37,951 nucleotides of DNA from assembly GCA_026394765.1 (NCBI GenBank), contig JAPKXQ010000087.1, positions 1 through 37,951 of the forward strand. Direction: 5' to 3'. Positions within the stretch are counted from its first letter, which is position 1, and every line of letters begins with the position of its first letter. Below, piece by piece: positions 16,902 to 24,801 of this stretch. This stretch comes from Methanomicrobiales archaeon (GTDB taxonomy: Archaea > Halobacteriota > Methanomicrobia > Methanomicrobiales > Methanospirillaceae). The position numbers and the translations under genes are program-made. The notes under the pieces are model-generated. The model was not told where the DNA came from. It did no database searches and saw only the letters and a list, made by a program, of their open reading frames with translations.

Positions 16902-17925
16902 TCACCCCGAGGAGTTCGTCCACGATGGCAGTCGGGACAAAGGGGATGATGTCGTCATAGCCCTGCCCAGTCCCAAGGAACATTACCGGCTTGCCGATCG
17001 TGTGGGCAATTGAGAGCGCGGCTCCTCCCTTTGGGTCCATATCTGCCTTGGTAAGGACGACTGCATCGGCTCCAATTGTCCTGTCAAATTCGGCCGCTCG
17101 CGTCACCGCGTCATTGCCAGCGACTGCTTCATCGACGTATACGACGAGGTCGGGCTGCATCACCCGCTTCATCTTCCCCAGCTGACTCATGAGGTTTGAC
17201 CGGTTATGGAACCGACCCGCAGTGTCGGCGAGGACGACATCGACATGATGGGCCAGCGCGTACTGGACTGCGTCGTAGAGGACCGCTGAAGGGTCGGCAC
17301 CCTCCTGGTGCTGGATAACCTTGATCCCCAGGCGTTTTGCATGGAGATCGATCTGGGCAAGAGCCCCGGCACGGAACGTGTCCCCTGCCCCTATCACCAC
17401 CGAGAACCCCTGCTTTCTGAGGTAGGACCCGACCTTTGCAATAGTCGTGGTCTTACCTGTGCCATTCACACCCGTAAAAAGGATTTTAACTGGTCGTTCG
17501 TGCGTTTTGATGTATGCTATAAGGTCAAACCCTTCACCAAGGACTGACAGGATGGCGCTACGGAGTGTGGTAATGATAACGGTCTCTACGTCTTCCCGTA
17601 TCCTTCTCCGTGACCCGGTAAGGTCTCTACGGACGCGAGTGAGGATCTCCTCGGTGACTGATAGAGCAACATCGTTCTCGAGGAGGACTATCTCCAGTTC
17701 ATCGAGGGTTTCCTTGAGGTCCTTATCGCTTATGATGAGCTCACGATCTGTTACCAGGACCTTGATCTTGTCAACTAGCGAGGGTGCCTTCTTTTCAGGG
17801 CTCCCCAAAACCGCAGTTTCAGCCACCTCGCCTGCAGGAAGGGGTTCTTCTTCATGGACACTACTCCCAATCTTTGCCTGGATCTGCTGGAGCCGTGATT
17901 TCAACCCCTCGAACATCGCACTCAC
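16894..17925 (-). CDS. ftsY: SRP receptor FtsY
   Basis: 343 residues: a short acidic N-terminal region with a leading helix ([17 protein letters not shown]), then the NG domain. The P-loop is [16 protein letters not shown]3 is [11 protein letters not shown], and the G4/closing region reads [15 protein letters not shown]. FtsY is the membrane-bound receptor that forms a twin GTPase complex with SRP54. The gene is 21 bases downstream of prefoldin alpha and overlaps srp54. The short acidic region is normal for archaea. Confidence 0.97.
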   Translation of the reverse strand: MSAMFEGLKSRLQQIQAKIGSSVHEEEPLPAGEVAETAVLGSPEKKAPSLVDKIKVLVTDRELIISDKDLKETLDELEIVLLENDVALSVTEEILTRVRRDLTGSRRRIREDVETVIITTLRSAILSVLGEGFDLIAYIKTHERPVKILFTGVNGTGKTTTIAKVGSYLRKQGFSVVIGAGDTFRAGALAQIDLHAKRLGIKVIQHQEGADPSAVLYDAVQYALAHHVDVVLADTAGRFHNRSNLMSQLGKMKRVMQPDLVVYVDEAVAGNDAVTRAAEFDRTIGADAVVLTKADMDPKGGAALSIAHTIGKPVMFLGTGQGYDDIIPFVPTAIVDELLGVSA

Positions 17926-17946
17926 GCTCCGCCCGGGTGCAAGGGC

Positions 17947-18396
17947 TCACGCCTCCTGCTCCAGTCTTCCTGCCTGACCCTGCTGCTGATAGATGAGCTC
18001 GATCCGCTTTGCAAACTCGTTCATCTGATTGCGGATACGCTCGACCATCCCGGCTACGTTCTTGGATGAGGCATCCATCTCTGTGATCCGGTCTTTTAGG
18101 AACTCTGCTGCCTGGTCGCGGGTACGCTCCACAACCACACCAGACCCGATGTTGAGGAGAATACGATCCGGGTCCTCAACCCTTACCCTCATGCTCACAC
18201 CGCCTCCTACCTGAAGGAGTACTACCCGGTCCTCTGCCTCGCTAATGGAGTTTATCGCCTCGATCGCAGCGCCAGCCTCAATTCGACCGTCGTCAAGGAT
18301 CTCCAGCTGTCGCACGAGGACCTCGGCCTGCTGGTTGTAATCATTGTAGTAGGCCTGGAGGGACTGGAGCTCACGCGGGTCGATGGTCTCTGTCAC
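17947..18396 (-). CDS. pfdA: Prefoldin alpha subunit
   Basis: 149 residues with two long coiled-coil arms (residues about 8-55 and 92-140) joined by beta hairpins. The central part RVVLLQVGGGVSMRVRVED and IGSGVVVERT is the alpha-type double hairpin. Two alpha and four beta subunits form the jellyfish-shaped chaperone that hands nascent chains to the thermosome. The gene is six bases from LX and precedes ftsY, the common archaeal order of LX-pfdA-ftsY. Confidence 0.93.
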   Translation of the reverse strand: MTETIDPRELQSLQAYYNDYNQQAEVLVRQLEILDDGRIEAGAAIEAINSISEAEDRVVLLQVGGGVSMRVRVEDPDRILLNIGSGVVVERTRDQAAEFLKDRITEMDASSKNVAGMVERIRNQMNEFAKRIELIYQQQGQAGRLEQEA

Positions 18397-18402
18397 CGGG
18401 CA

Positions 18403-18591
18403 TCACCCTTCTGCGCGAAGTATCGTTGCTATAGTGATGGAACGCCGTGGGAGGCGGTGTTTGCTGCCGAAGAGGTTGTAGGTCCGCTCTCTTGCCTGCT
18501 CTTCATTCGGCGCCTCGATAGTCTTTGTGTAGGGCTTCCATTTGTCACCGATCTTGAATGATCCTGTCACTTTAAACATTTCGTTCTCCAT
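18403..18591 (-). CDS. rpl18a: 50S ribosomal protein LX (L18Ae/L20A)
   Basis: 62 residues: MFKVTGSFKIGDKWKPYTKT, the ERTYNLFGSKHRLPRRSI core and IATILRAE at the end match archaeal LX. A start at the fifth codon (second ATG) is also possible. It sits six bases after aIF6 and six before pfdA. It is a single-domain protein of the large subunit found only in archaea and eukaryotes (L18a). Confidence 0.93.
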   Translation of the reverse strand: MENEMFKVTGSFKIGDKWKPYTKTIEAPNEEQARERTYNLFGSKHRLPRRSITIATILRAEG

Positions 18592-18597
18592 CCCTGT

Positions 18598-19260
18598 TCA
18601 CTCCATGATTCCAATGATATCTTCAATCCGTCCCAGTTCAAAGCCGGTCGTTTCGGACCCGGCAAGGTAGCCTGCGTCGTTTGCAACAAGACCGGACCCT
18701 ACGAGTCCGCTTCCCATGTTCACTGAACCCTTCCCTATGGGGAGTTCAGTTATCGATTGGAGGCGTGCGATCTCCTGTGCAGTAGATCGTGGGTTGATCA
18801 CAACACCCCGGTTCGTGGTGACCGCAGCCATCCCAACGGTCTTGACACCACCCAGGGTGAGGGTGTGGACTTCCACTCCGAGGAACGCGCCAATTGCAGA
18901 GGCGACACCAGCCGGCATGTCGGGATGGACTGCGGCAAAGGAATCGTTTGCAAGTATGACATTCCCTGCGGCATTCATCGTCTCCTCAAGCCAGAGGACC
19001 TCCCCGTACTCGGCGAGTACGGCACGTTCCCGGGCCTCTGCAAGGCTGCAGACAACCATCCCACGACGGTTCCCTGCTATCAAGGAACCGACAATGGGGC
19101 TTCCCTGGATGGTGGTCTCGACGAGGTCTACATTGCAGGCTGCAATAAGGCTTGCCTTGAACTCCGGGGGTGTATGAGGCGGTATTACTGCGAACCCGTC
19201 AAAGACCCGGCAAAAGACACCGATATTGGGGTCACCCCCAAGCGAGGCGGTCCTGTCCAT
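18598..19260 (-). CDS. eif6: Translation initiation factor aIF6
   Basis: The ATG at 19260 gives 220 residues, the usual family length; the frame is open a further 13 codons back into L31e, which I reject. Five repeats of the pentein fold are visible, with [46 protein letters not shown] and [17 protein letters not shown]. aIF6 binds the 50S subunit and blocks premature joining with 30S. The start is four bases after the L31e stop, with GAGG inside the L31e end serving as ribosome binding site. Confidence 0.95.
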   Translation of the reverse strand: MDRTASLGGDPNIGVFCRVFDGFAVIPPHTPPEFKASLIAACNVDLVETTIQGSPIVGSLIAGNRRGMVVCSLAEARERAVLAEYGEVLWLEETMNAAGNVILANDSFAAVHPDMPAGVASAIGAFLGVEVHTLTLGGVKTVGMAAVTTNRGVVINPRSTAQEIARLQSITELPIGKGSVNMGSGLVGSGLVANDAGYLAGSETTGFELGRIEDIIGIME

Positions 19261-19264
19261 TACC

Positions 19265-19528
19265 CTATTCCTCGGCGAGTTCGGCCTGGACCTGGCCATT
19301 CTCGAACTTCATCGCCCGGACGCGGACACGCGAGGGTGGCTTCTCAGCTCCCCTGGCCCAAACGTACTCATTTATGCTCTGGTCGATCTTTACCTCTTCA
19401 CCCTTCATGTGGCGGGAGAGGAACTTTCTTATGTCTTTCATTGCGACATGCGACCGTTTCCACCGCGGGGCGCGGCGGGAATCCCTGAGAGGGATGATGT
19501 AGACGTGCTCCTTCAACTTATCAGCCAT
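19265..19528 (-). CDS. rpl31e: 50S ribosomal protein L31e
   Basis: 87 residues: [40 protein letters not shown] and [11 protein letters not shown] are diagnostic of L31e. It follows L39e by six bases and precedes aIF6 by four, the conserved archaeal L39e-L31e-aIF6 order. Full length. Confidence 0.96.
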   Translation of the reverse strand: MADKLKEHVYIIPLRDSRRAPRWKRSHVAMKDIRKFLSRHMKGEEVKIDQSINEYVWARGAEKPPSRVRVRAMKFENGQVQAELAEE

Positions 19529-19534
19529 AGGGAA

Positions 19535-19687
19535 TCACACTTTTAAGGTACTTCGGCGCCAGTTACGCCGTTTTGGGTGCGACGAGACGCCCCGTCTCGT
19601 CCTGACTGTTACCCAGGTAGGAACCCGGCGGTTCTGCTCACATGCCTTTCCAAGTCGGATCTTTCGTCCCTTCGTCACCTTGCTCAT
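19535..19687 (-). CDS. rpl39e: 50S ribosomal protein L39e
   Basis: A 50-residue, very basic protein reading [20 protein letters not shown], then [20 protein letters not shown] and ending [10 protein letters not shown]. This is a complete L39e, a small protein lining the exit tunnel. GAGGAG lies about nine bases before the ATG at 19687. It is 24 bases after the PP-loop gene and six before L31e. Confidence 0.95.
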   Translation of the reverse strand: MSKVTKGRKIRLGKACEQNRRVPTWVTVRTRRGVSSHPKRRNWRRSTLKV

Positions 19688-19711
19688 CGTTTCATTCTCC
19701 TCTGATTCATC

Positions 19712-20329
19712 TCACTTGTTGATTGAGGTCTGGGGTTGCCCTCGATCTACACGGTCGATAACGAGTGACTGACCGTGGCGCGGAGGGAAGACCGAACTGG
19801 GATCAACCCCGGCCTTCATAAGACCCTCCCTGATCTCTCCTTCATAGTCCCCGTTCTCGATCTCACCCGTCTCACCGTGCTGCACTACGAGGTACCGTGC
19901 AGCGAGACGTGCCACCTCGCGCGCCCCATAACCGAGGAGGGGGCGAACGTAAGAGCACCCATAGAGGTCTGATAACCTGGTCACCTCTGCCCTGGTGAGC
20001 TTGGGGACCTTGTCATTGAGGCGGGTTCCATCAGCTACGACCTCATAATCCCTGACGAGCTGGTGGATGGCACGACCATGGACCAGGTTGAGTGCATTGT
20101 TCGGGAACCCATCCTGTATCGCCCTATTCACCGCATCATCGAGTATACCTTCCTCAAAGACTCGGACACTGAACGGGAGGCCGAGTGCCTCTGCCGCCCT
20201 CTTCACGCCGCAGACGTCCCGATCTGGCGCAAAGACGAAGGTGGTTAAATCAACCTCGTAGTGGGGTGAGAGCATGATCGCCGCCAGGGCACTGTCTTTT
20301 CCACCTGAGAAGAGTACACACGCTCTCAT
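19712..20329 (-). CDS. PP-loop ATP pyrophosphatase family protein
   Basis: 205 residues starting MRACVLFSGGKDSALAAIML; SGGKDS is the pyrophosphate-binding loop of the adenine nucleotide alpha-hydrolase (N-type ATP pyrophosphatase) superfamily. The middle region ALNLVHGRAIHQLVRDYEVV and ADGTRLNDKVPKL is like archaeal proteins annotated as asparagine synthase-like or DUF7411. Such enzymes adenylate a substrate before amide or thiol transfer, often on tRNA. Its place among translation genes fits a tRNA or rRNA modification role, but the substrate is unknown. It overlaps PDCD5 by four bases. Confidence 0.8.
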   Translation of the reverse strand: MRACVLFSGGKDSALAAIMLSPHYEVDLTTFVFAPDRDVCGVKRAAEALGLPFSVRVFEEGILDDAVNRAIQDGFPNNALNLVHGRAIHQLVRDYEVVADGTRLNDKVPKLTRAEVTRLSDLYGCSYVRPLLGYGAREVARLAARYLVVQHGETGEIENGDYEGEIREGLMKAGVDPSSVFPPRHGQSLVIDRVDRGQPQTSINK

Positions 20330-20667
20330 CCCTTGCGCCGTATCGTGAAGTCCCGCTTTTTAGGGGTTAGCTGGGAGAGGACGCTCTTCAGCTGTTCATC
20401 TGATAGCCGCTGCTTAAGTCGTCCCTGCTGGGCGAGGGTGACTAGCTGGGTCTCGACAGAGCGGGCGAAATCCGGACGGGTGAGCCGGATCGCATTCAAC
20501 CGCTCGCGCGCTTCAGGCTCGAGGATCTGCATAAGGACGGCGTGGATCTGGGCATCAGTCTGCCGCTGTCGCTCGGCATCCTCCTGCATCATCTGCTGAT
20601 CGACCGCCTGCTGTTGCATCTGTGCAATCCGCCGGCGGCGCAGTTCGGTTAGCTCCTCCTCCCCCAT
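20326..20667 (-). CDS. PDCD5-family DNA-binding protein
   Basis: 113 residues: a charged, glutamine-rich N-terminal helix (RRRRIAQMQQQAVDQQ), then a three-helix core (ILEPEARERLNAIRLTRPDF) and the C-terminal LKSVLSQLTPKKRDFTIRRK. This is the archaeal PDCD5/TFAR19 family, reported to bind double-stranded DNA; a cellular role in archaea is unproven. It lies between S19e (11-base gap) and the PP-loop gene (4-base overlap), as in many archaea. Confidence 0.92.
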   Translation of the reverse strand: MGEEELTELRRRRIAQMQQQAVDQQMMQEDAERQRQTDAQIHAVLMQILEPEARERLNAIRLTRPDFARSVETQLVTLAQQGRLKQRLSDEQLKSVLSQLTPKKRDFTIRRKG

Positions 20668-20678
20668 ACTATTCCCTG

Positions 20679-21128
20679 TTAACTCGTCGTTTCTTCAGTC
20701 TTTTGGACCGGTTCTGCAATAGAGACCCGGTAAGCAACGCCGTCGAGGAACGAGGCACCTGCCGGTGAGATCTTCCGGCCTGTCTTGTCCTTTGCGACAA
20801 ATCCAACAGACTCGAGCTGCTGGAGAGATTTTCTCAGGATCGAACCGCTTCCTCTACGAAGCGCGTTCGGTTTTGAGCCCCTGTTCTTCTTTCCTCCATA
20901 AAAGCTCCGCATCCGCTGGACCCCGACAGGGCCGTCGATATAGACCCTCCGTAGGATCGCGGCGGCGCGGATGAACCACCAGTCCTCCTGCTGGGGGGGC
21001 ATCTCTTTGTGAACACCGGTCTTTACGAACGGTGCCCAGGGTGGAGGAGTCATCTCGGGTCGTTTCTTCAGTTCCGCAGCCACTTCGATGATTAAGCGGG
21101 AAGCAGGGACGTCATATACTGTGGTCAT
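20679..21128 (-). CDS. rps19e: 30S ribosomal protein S19e
   Basis: 149 residues: MTTVYDVPASRLIIEVAAEL, WFIRAAAILRRVYIDGPVGV, YGGKKNRGSKP and GSGSILRKSLQQLESVGFV match S19e throughout. It is the first gene of the long informational run. GTGAGG precedes the ATG at 21128 and a clear TATA element lies about 65 bases upstream, so the whole run down to 11194 may be transcribed from here. Confidence 0.96.
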   Translation of the reverse strand: MTTVYDVPASRLIIEVAAELKKRPEMTPPPWAPFVKTGVHKEMPPQQEDWWFIRAAAILRRVYIDGPVGVQRMRSFYGGKKNRGSKPNALRRGSGSILRKSLQQLESVGFVAKDKTGRKISPAGASFLDGVAYRVSIAEPVQKTEETTS

Positions 21129-21186
21129 CCAGAGTCCTCACAAATGTAATCGATTTCGCAGTCTCTATCTATTTGCGCGCGCACAA

Positions 21187-21198
21187 CATATATATTTC
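21187..21198 (-). promoter_or_regulatory. TATA box of the S19e informational operon
   Basis: The minus-strand sequence GAAATATATATG is a strong archaeal TATA element. Its centre near 21193 predicts transcription from about 21167, leaving a leader of roughly 40 bases before the S19e ATG. Confidence 0.65.
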
Positions 21199-21229
21199 GA
21201 GCAATCGCCTGAGATCGCAGGGTAACATA

Positions 21230-21487
21230 TCACTTACCACGACTTCCCCGCGCTCTCTTTGCAAAGACCATCGTTTTACCGCGTACATCAAGCAGCCTCA
21301 CTCCGGCAGCATCTGCAAGCGCAGACGGGTCAACTTCGGCTGCTTTGAGGCACTTAACTTTCACCACGCCCCTTTTCTCCACCTGCGCGGCGATCTCGGC
21401 TATGACAGTGGTGGTAGCTCCCATCTTCCCTATCCAGACCGTGGGCTTTACGTCCTGGATCCCACTGCGCGGATCAGATTGGCCCAT
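21230..21487 (-). CDS. YhbY/CRM-domain RNA-binding protein
   Basis: 85 residues of a single CRM (YhbY) domain: DVKPTVWIGKMGATTTVIAE, KRGVVKVKCLKA, LADAAGVRLLDVRGKTMVFAKR. The usual GxxG loop reads GKMG. CRM proteins bind RNA, in bacteria the pre-50S particle. The first 14 bases overlap the end of the RNase P gene. It is the last gene of the unit that starts at 23845. Confidence 0.9.
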   Translation of the reverse strand: MGQSDPRSGIQDVKPTVWIGKMGATTTVIAEIAAQVEKRGVVKVKCLKAAEVDPSALADAAGVRLLDVRGKTMVFAKRARGSRGK

Positions 21488-21803
21488 CTTTCCTCCTTAG
21501 TGGTATGCGGGTCTGCTGATGGCACGATAGGCAGGTCATCACCACTCTCCCGGAATGGACCCTGACCCTGAGGCTTGCTCCCGGGACGAGGAACCGGTAG
21601 CAGTGGTGACAGAACTGCCGCCTGAATTGGTAGTCGATCCTGACTCTCTGCCGCATTGCGATCCTGCGCGCAAGAATGACGCACCGGTCGCTCCATGCCG
21701 GATCATCCTGGTAGAACCTTGCTGCCTGCATAAAGAGTATGGAGATCCGCTCCCGTGCGATACGCTTTGAACCATGGTCTCCCTTCTTCTTGTGCGCTCT
21801 AAT
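21474..21803 (-). CDS. rnp4: Ribonuclease P protein component 4 (Rpp21), apparent ATT start
   Basis: The conserved part has CHHC (CxxC) and CLSC (CxxC), the zinc ribbon of Rpp21/Rnp4, which binds the specificity domain of RNase P RNA with Rpp29. The only ATG in frame is at 21731. It would remove a helix that clearly belongs to the family: upstream codons read RAHKKKGDHGSKRIARERIS then ILF in the same frame. An in-frame TGA stops this frame three codons further up. Between that TGA and 21731 there is no ATG, GTG or TTG. The ATT at 21801-21803 has GGTGA six bases before it and gives 109 residues, the normal family size. I therefore place the start there. A sequencing error or a point mutation (ATG to ATT) is the alternative. 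Confidence 0.8.
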   Translation of the reverse strand: MRAHKKKGDHGSKRIARERISILFMQAARFYQDDPAWSDRCVILARRIAMRQRVRIDYQFRRQFCHHCYRFLVPGASLRVRVHSGRVVMTCLSCHQQTRIPLRRKDGPI

Positions 21804-21926
21804 AGTCGTTCACCGCCGGTTGCCTGCCCTGCTGCCAGAAAAGGTGAGGACCCGGACATCAGCCGTAATCTATGGTTGTCTGGCCTGAAGAGGGAGACCC
21901 TCCCGGATGGAGATGGGGTGGATGCA

Positions 21927-22559
21927 TCAGTTTTGTTCAGGAAGGATATCTGTCCGCACCACTCTGCCCTCAAGTTTGAGCCTTCCCTCACAGAAGAGGC
22001 GGACTGCCTCGACCAGGCAGAGATGCTCGAATGCAAGGATCCGTGCCGCGAGGCTCTCACTATCGTCATCCTCATGGACCGGAACGCAGCGCTGGGCAAT
22101 AATTGGCCCTGCGTCCATCTCTTCAGTGACGAAGTGTACTGTGCACCCCGCAATCTTTACACCATGGTCAAGGGCCTGTTGCTGCGCGTGGAGTCCCGGG
22201 AAGCTCGGGAGCAGTGCGGGGTGGATGTTAATGATCCTGTCAGGGAACCGCGCGACTACGTGCGCACTGAGGATGCGCATGTACCCGGCGAGGACGAAGA
22301 GGTCGGATGCAGAGGCCTCCATTGCGGCGAGGAGTGCATGCTCATAGTCCTGCCTGGAAGAAAACGCCAGGTAATCAACCACGGTGACCGGGACTCCTGC
22401 ATCATGTGCCCTGGTCACTGCATACGCACCGGGGTTGTCGGTGATGAGGCCGGCGCAGACTGCCTGGATGGAACCTCCAGCAGCCGCGTCGATGATCGCC
22501 TGGAAGTTGGAGCCGCGACCCGACGCGAGCACCACGATTCTGTGAGGCCTGCTGGTCAT
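21927..22559 (-). CDS. purN: Phosphoribosylglycinamide formyltransferase (PurN)
   Basis: 210 residues. VVLASGRGSNFQAIID binds the phosphate of the substrate, INIHPALLPSFPG holds the catalytic histidine, and HFVTEEMDAGPIIAQ the catalytic aspartate. It transfers the formyl group of 10-formyl-tetrahydrofolate (or tetrahydromethanopterin analogue) to GAR in step 3 of purine synthesis. The ATG overlaps the stop of the CNNM-like gene by four bases. About 120 bases without a gene separate it from rnp4. Confidence 0.95.
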   Translation of the reverse strand: MTSRPHRIVVLASGRGSNFQAIIDAAAGGSIQAVCAGLITDNPGAYAVTRAHDAGVPVTVVDYLAFSSRQDYEHALLAAMEASASDLFVLAGYMRILSAHVVARFPDRIINIHPALLPSFPGLHAQQQALDHGVKIAGCTVHFVTEEMDAGPIIAQRCVPVHEDDDSESLAARILAFEHLCLVEAVRLFCEGRLKLEGRVVRTDILPEQN

Positions 22560-23845
22560 CTCTCTAATCCCTCGCCTTTAAGTGGGGTGGAAGATGAGCC
22601 CTCCTGGAGGACAACCTTAATTTTGACGATACGGTGGCCCTGCATCAGGAGGACGACGAGGGTAATGTGCTGTTCAGAGAGGGACACCCGCTCACCCTGG
22701 TGGGGGATATGGCCAAGGCGGTCGATGATGAGCCCTCCGACTGTCTCATAAGACTCTGCCAACGGGAGGTCGATCCCAAGGTCCTTGTTCAGGTCTTCCA
22801 CCCATATCTGCCCATCAATGATGTAGACGCCTTCTCCAGCCTTCACGATGGCTGGCTCTTCACTGTCAAACTCATCCAGGATATCTCCTACGAGTTCCTC
22901 GAGTATGTCCTCGACTGTGATCACCCCGACAAAGTTGCTGTATTCGTCCAGGACCACGGCCAGGTGGACTCGCCTGAGCTGCAGCTCTTTGAGGAGGTCA
23001 TCTATCTTCTTTGTTTCAGGGATGAAGTAGGGCTCAAACATCAGTTCTTTTACCGGGGTGTCCCGCTTGTCTGCAACGAGTGCTGCAAAGACGTCTTTTA
23101 TATTGAGGATCCCGATAATATTGTCGATACGGTCATGATAGATAGGGATCCGAGAGAATCCGGTGTCATCGAATGCCTGGAGTGCCGCATTGAGGGTGTT
23201 GGTGTCTTCCATCACCGTAACATCCAAGCGGGGGGTCATCACCTCACGTGCAGTGGTGTCCCCGAACTCAAAGACGCTGTAGAGCATCTCCCGCTCTTTC
23301 TGCTCGATTGCACCCCCCTCTTTCCCAACATCAATCCACTCCTTGATCTCAGCCTCTGTCACTGCAGGGTCCAGAGTTGTGCCATCGGCTTCGTCGCGAC
23401 GAGAGAAGCGTTCTACGAGGAGGACGAGAGGTGAGAGGACTCGGGAGAAGTAGAGGATGATTGGGGCCACGGTGAGTGCAAAGCCCTCGATATGCCGGCT
23501 TGCGTACATCTTTGGGCCTATCTCCCCGAAGATTAGCAGAAGGACGATGACCACCCCGGTTGCGATCCCAACCCCTATCTCACCAAAGAGATCGATCGCA
23601 ATCGCGGTGGCAATCGCGGCTGCGGCGATGTTGACGATATTGTTCCCGATGAGGATGGTGATCAAGATCCGTTCAGGTGATTCCTTTAGCGTGGCGAGTG
23701 AGGCTGCCCCCTTGTGGCCTTCATTCACGAGGGTACGGACTTTTGCCTTTGTGATCGCGATGAGGGCGACTTCAGAACTCGAGAAGAAGGCAGAGAGGGC
23801 GAGGCACACCACGAAGAGGAGGGTCTTTAATGCGGCCTCTATCAT
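22556..23845 (-). CDS. CNNM/CorC-type membrane protein (DUF21 + two CBS + CorC_HlyC)
   Basis: 429 residues. Residues 1-190 are the DUF21 domain with about four membrane segments (LLFVVCLALSAFFSSSEVAL, GNNIVNIAAAAIATAIAI, VVIVLLLIFGEIGPK, APIILYFSRVLSPLVLLV). A CBS pair follows (VMTPRLDVTVMED ... FSRIPIYHDRIDNIIGILN; and VHLAVVLDEYSNFVGVITVE), then a CorC_HlyC domain near 340-420. Relatives are Mg2+/Co2+ transport or efflux proteins (CNNM, CorC, older label hemolysin). CBS domains normally sense ATP-Mg. It leads the unit CNNM-purN-rnp4-yhbY. Confidence 0.9.
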   Translation of the reverse strand: MIEAALKTLLFVVCLALSAFFSSSEVALIAITKAKVRTLVNEGHKGAASLATLKESPERILITILIGNNIVNIAAAAIATAIAIDLFGEIGVGIATGVVIVLLLIFGEIGPKMYASRHIEGFALTVAPIILYFSRVLSPLVLLVERFSRRDEADGTTLDPAVTEAEIKEWIDVGKEGGAIEQKEREMLYSVFEFGDTTAREVMTPRLDVTVMEDTNTLNAALQAFDDTGFSRIPIYHDRIDNIIGILNIKDVFAALVADKRDTPVKELMFEPYFIPETKKIDDLLKELQLRRVHLAVVLDEYSNFVGVITVEDILEELVGDILDEFDSEEPAIVKAGEGVYIIDGQIWVEDLNKDLGIDLPLAESYETVGGLIIDRLGHIPHQGERVSLSEQHITLVVLLMQGHRIVKIKVVLQEGSSSTPLKGEGLER

Positions 23846-23942
23846 TGGACTCCACGCCCAGACTGGACGGAATGTAAATGAACGGTCATATTTCTAAGAA
23901 TAATAGAGTATCGTAGCCGGATAACATTAAATTAGTGGACTA

Positions 23943-24761
23943 TCACAGGAATTTTTCAAGAAACTCTCTCTCTCTTATGAGGAGGGTGACTTTCTCTTCT
24001 GCGGATAGGTCTGATCTGAAGTGCTGGTCCTCGATCTCCAGGGTGAGGGGGCCGCGGTACCCCGTCCGGGTGAGCATCTCCACTGTTGCTGCAACAGATG
24101 CATCCCCTGATACCGGTAAGTGGACAGTTCCGTTCCTGGCTGCTCCGAGGTGGACATTTGCAAGCCGCCCCAATGAAACCTCAATAAACTCCTCCACCTC
24201 ACCAAGTGAGACTACGAGGGCATGCGAGACGTCTAATGTGAATGAGAGCCAGCAGTACTCCCCGAGGACCTTTGCGACATCCCTTGGAGAGGAGAGGAGT
24301 GAGTTTGTGGCCCGCTCCATGTTCTCGATAGCAACGGTAACCTCACTCCCATGTAGCGCGCGTTCGAGTCGTGTGAGATAGGTGGTGAACCTCTCAAAGT
24401 CCTTCCCGCTTGGCGGACGCTTTGCAGTCCTTCTGCCGGGGTGGACCGTGACGAGGGGCGCGCCGATCTCTCCTGCAAGGGCGATGGCATCTTCGACCGC
24501 GACAATTGAGACCTCTGTTACCGATGGGTTGATAGAGCAGGGGTTTAAGTCCAGGACAGGTGCATGGACCGTGAGGGAGAGAGGAGGGTCATATTCCCGC
24601 AGTGCTGCAAGGAGTGCGTCGACTGGCCGTTCGTTCAACCAGAAGTCCGGAGTCTCCACCCAGAACTCAAGTCCCTGATACCCCGCAAGTACGACGAGGT
24701 CGAGTATCTCGGCACAGGGGTACTCATGGAAGAACATGCTGGAGACTGATAGGGTGGGCAT
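23943..24761 (-). CDS. Sugar phosphate isomerase/epimerase-type TIM barrel
   Basis: 272 residues of the xylose isomerase-like TIM barrel (AP2Ec) family. LVVLAGYQGLEFWVETPDFW, SLTVHAPVLDLNP, LVTVHPGR, VAIENMERAT, LSFTLDVSHALV and LANVHLGAARNGT carry the expected metal-binding H, E and D. The actual substrate is unknown; related folds act on sugars or as endonuclease IV, and the metal set here fits the former. Divergent from the exonuclease VII genes. A TATA-like CTTATAGC about 29 bases before the ATG suggests little or no leader. Confidence 0.82.
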   Translation of the reverse strand: MPTLSVSSMFFHEYPCAEILDLVVLAGYQGLEFWVETPDFWLNERPVDALLAALREYDPPLSLTVHAPVLDLNPCSINPSVTEVSIVAVEDAIALAGEIGAPLVTVHPGRRTAKRPPSGKDFERFTTYLTRLERALHGSEVTVAIENMERATNSLLSSPRDVAKVLGEYCWLSFTLDVSHALVVSLGEVEEFIEVSLGRLANVHLGAARNGTVHLPVSGDASVAATVEMLTRTGYRGPLTLEIEDQHFRSDLSAEEKVTLLIREREFLEKFL

Positions 24762-24801
24762 GGTGCCATTTGATATGGGGCTGCCACGCTATAAGTTTTG
24801 G
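24762..24801. promoter_or_regulatory. Compact divergent promoter between TIM-barrel and xseA genes
   Basis: Forty bases separate the ATG at 24761 (minus) from the ATG at 24802 (plus). A minus-strand CTTATAGC (24788-24795) and a plus-strand TTTGATAT (about 24768-24775) each lie roughly 29-31 bases from the start codon they would serve. This is consistent with near-leaderless divergent transcripts. Elements are weak matches. Confidence 0.35.

Noticed and set aside
21539-22153. 204-codon minus frame overlapping rnp4 and purN
   Set aside because: It runs out of frame across two genes with firm family matches and has shadow-like Arg/Ser-rich composition.
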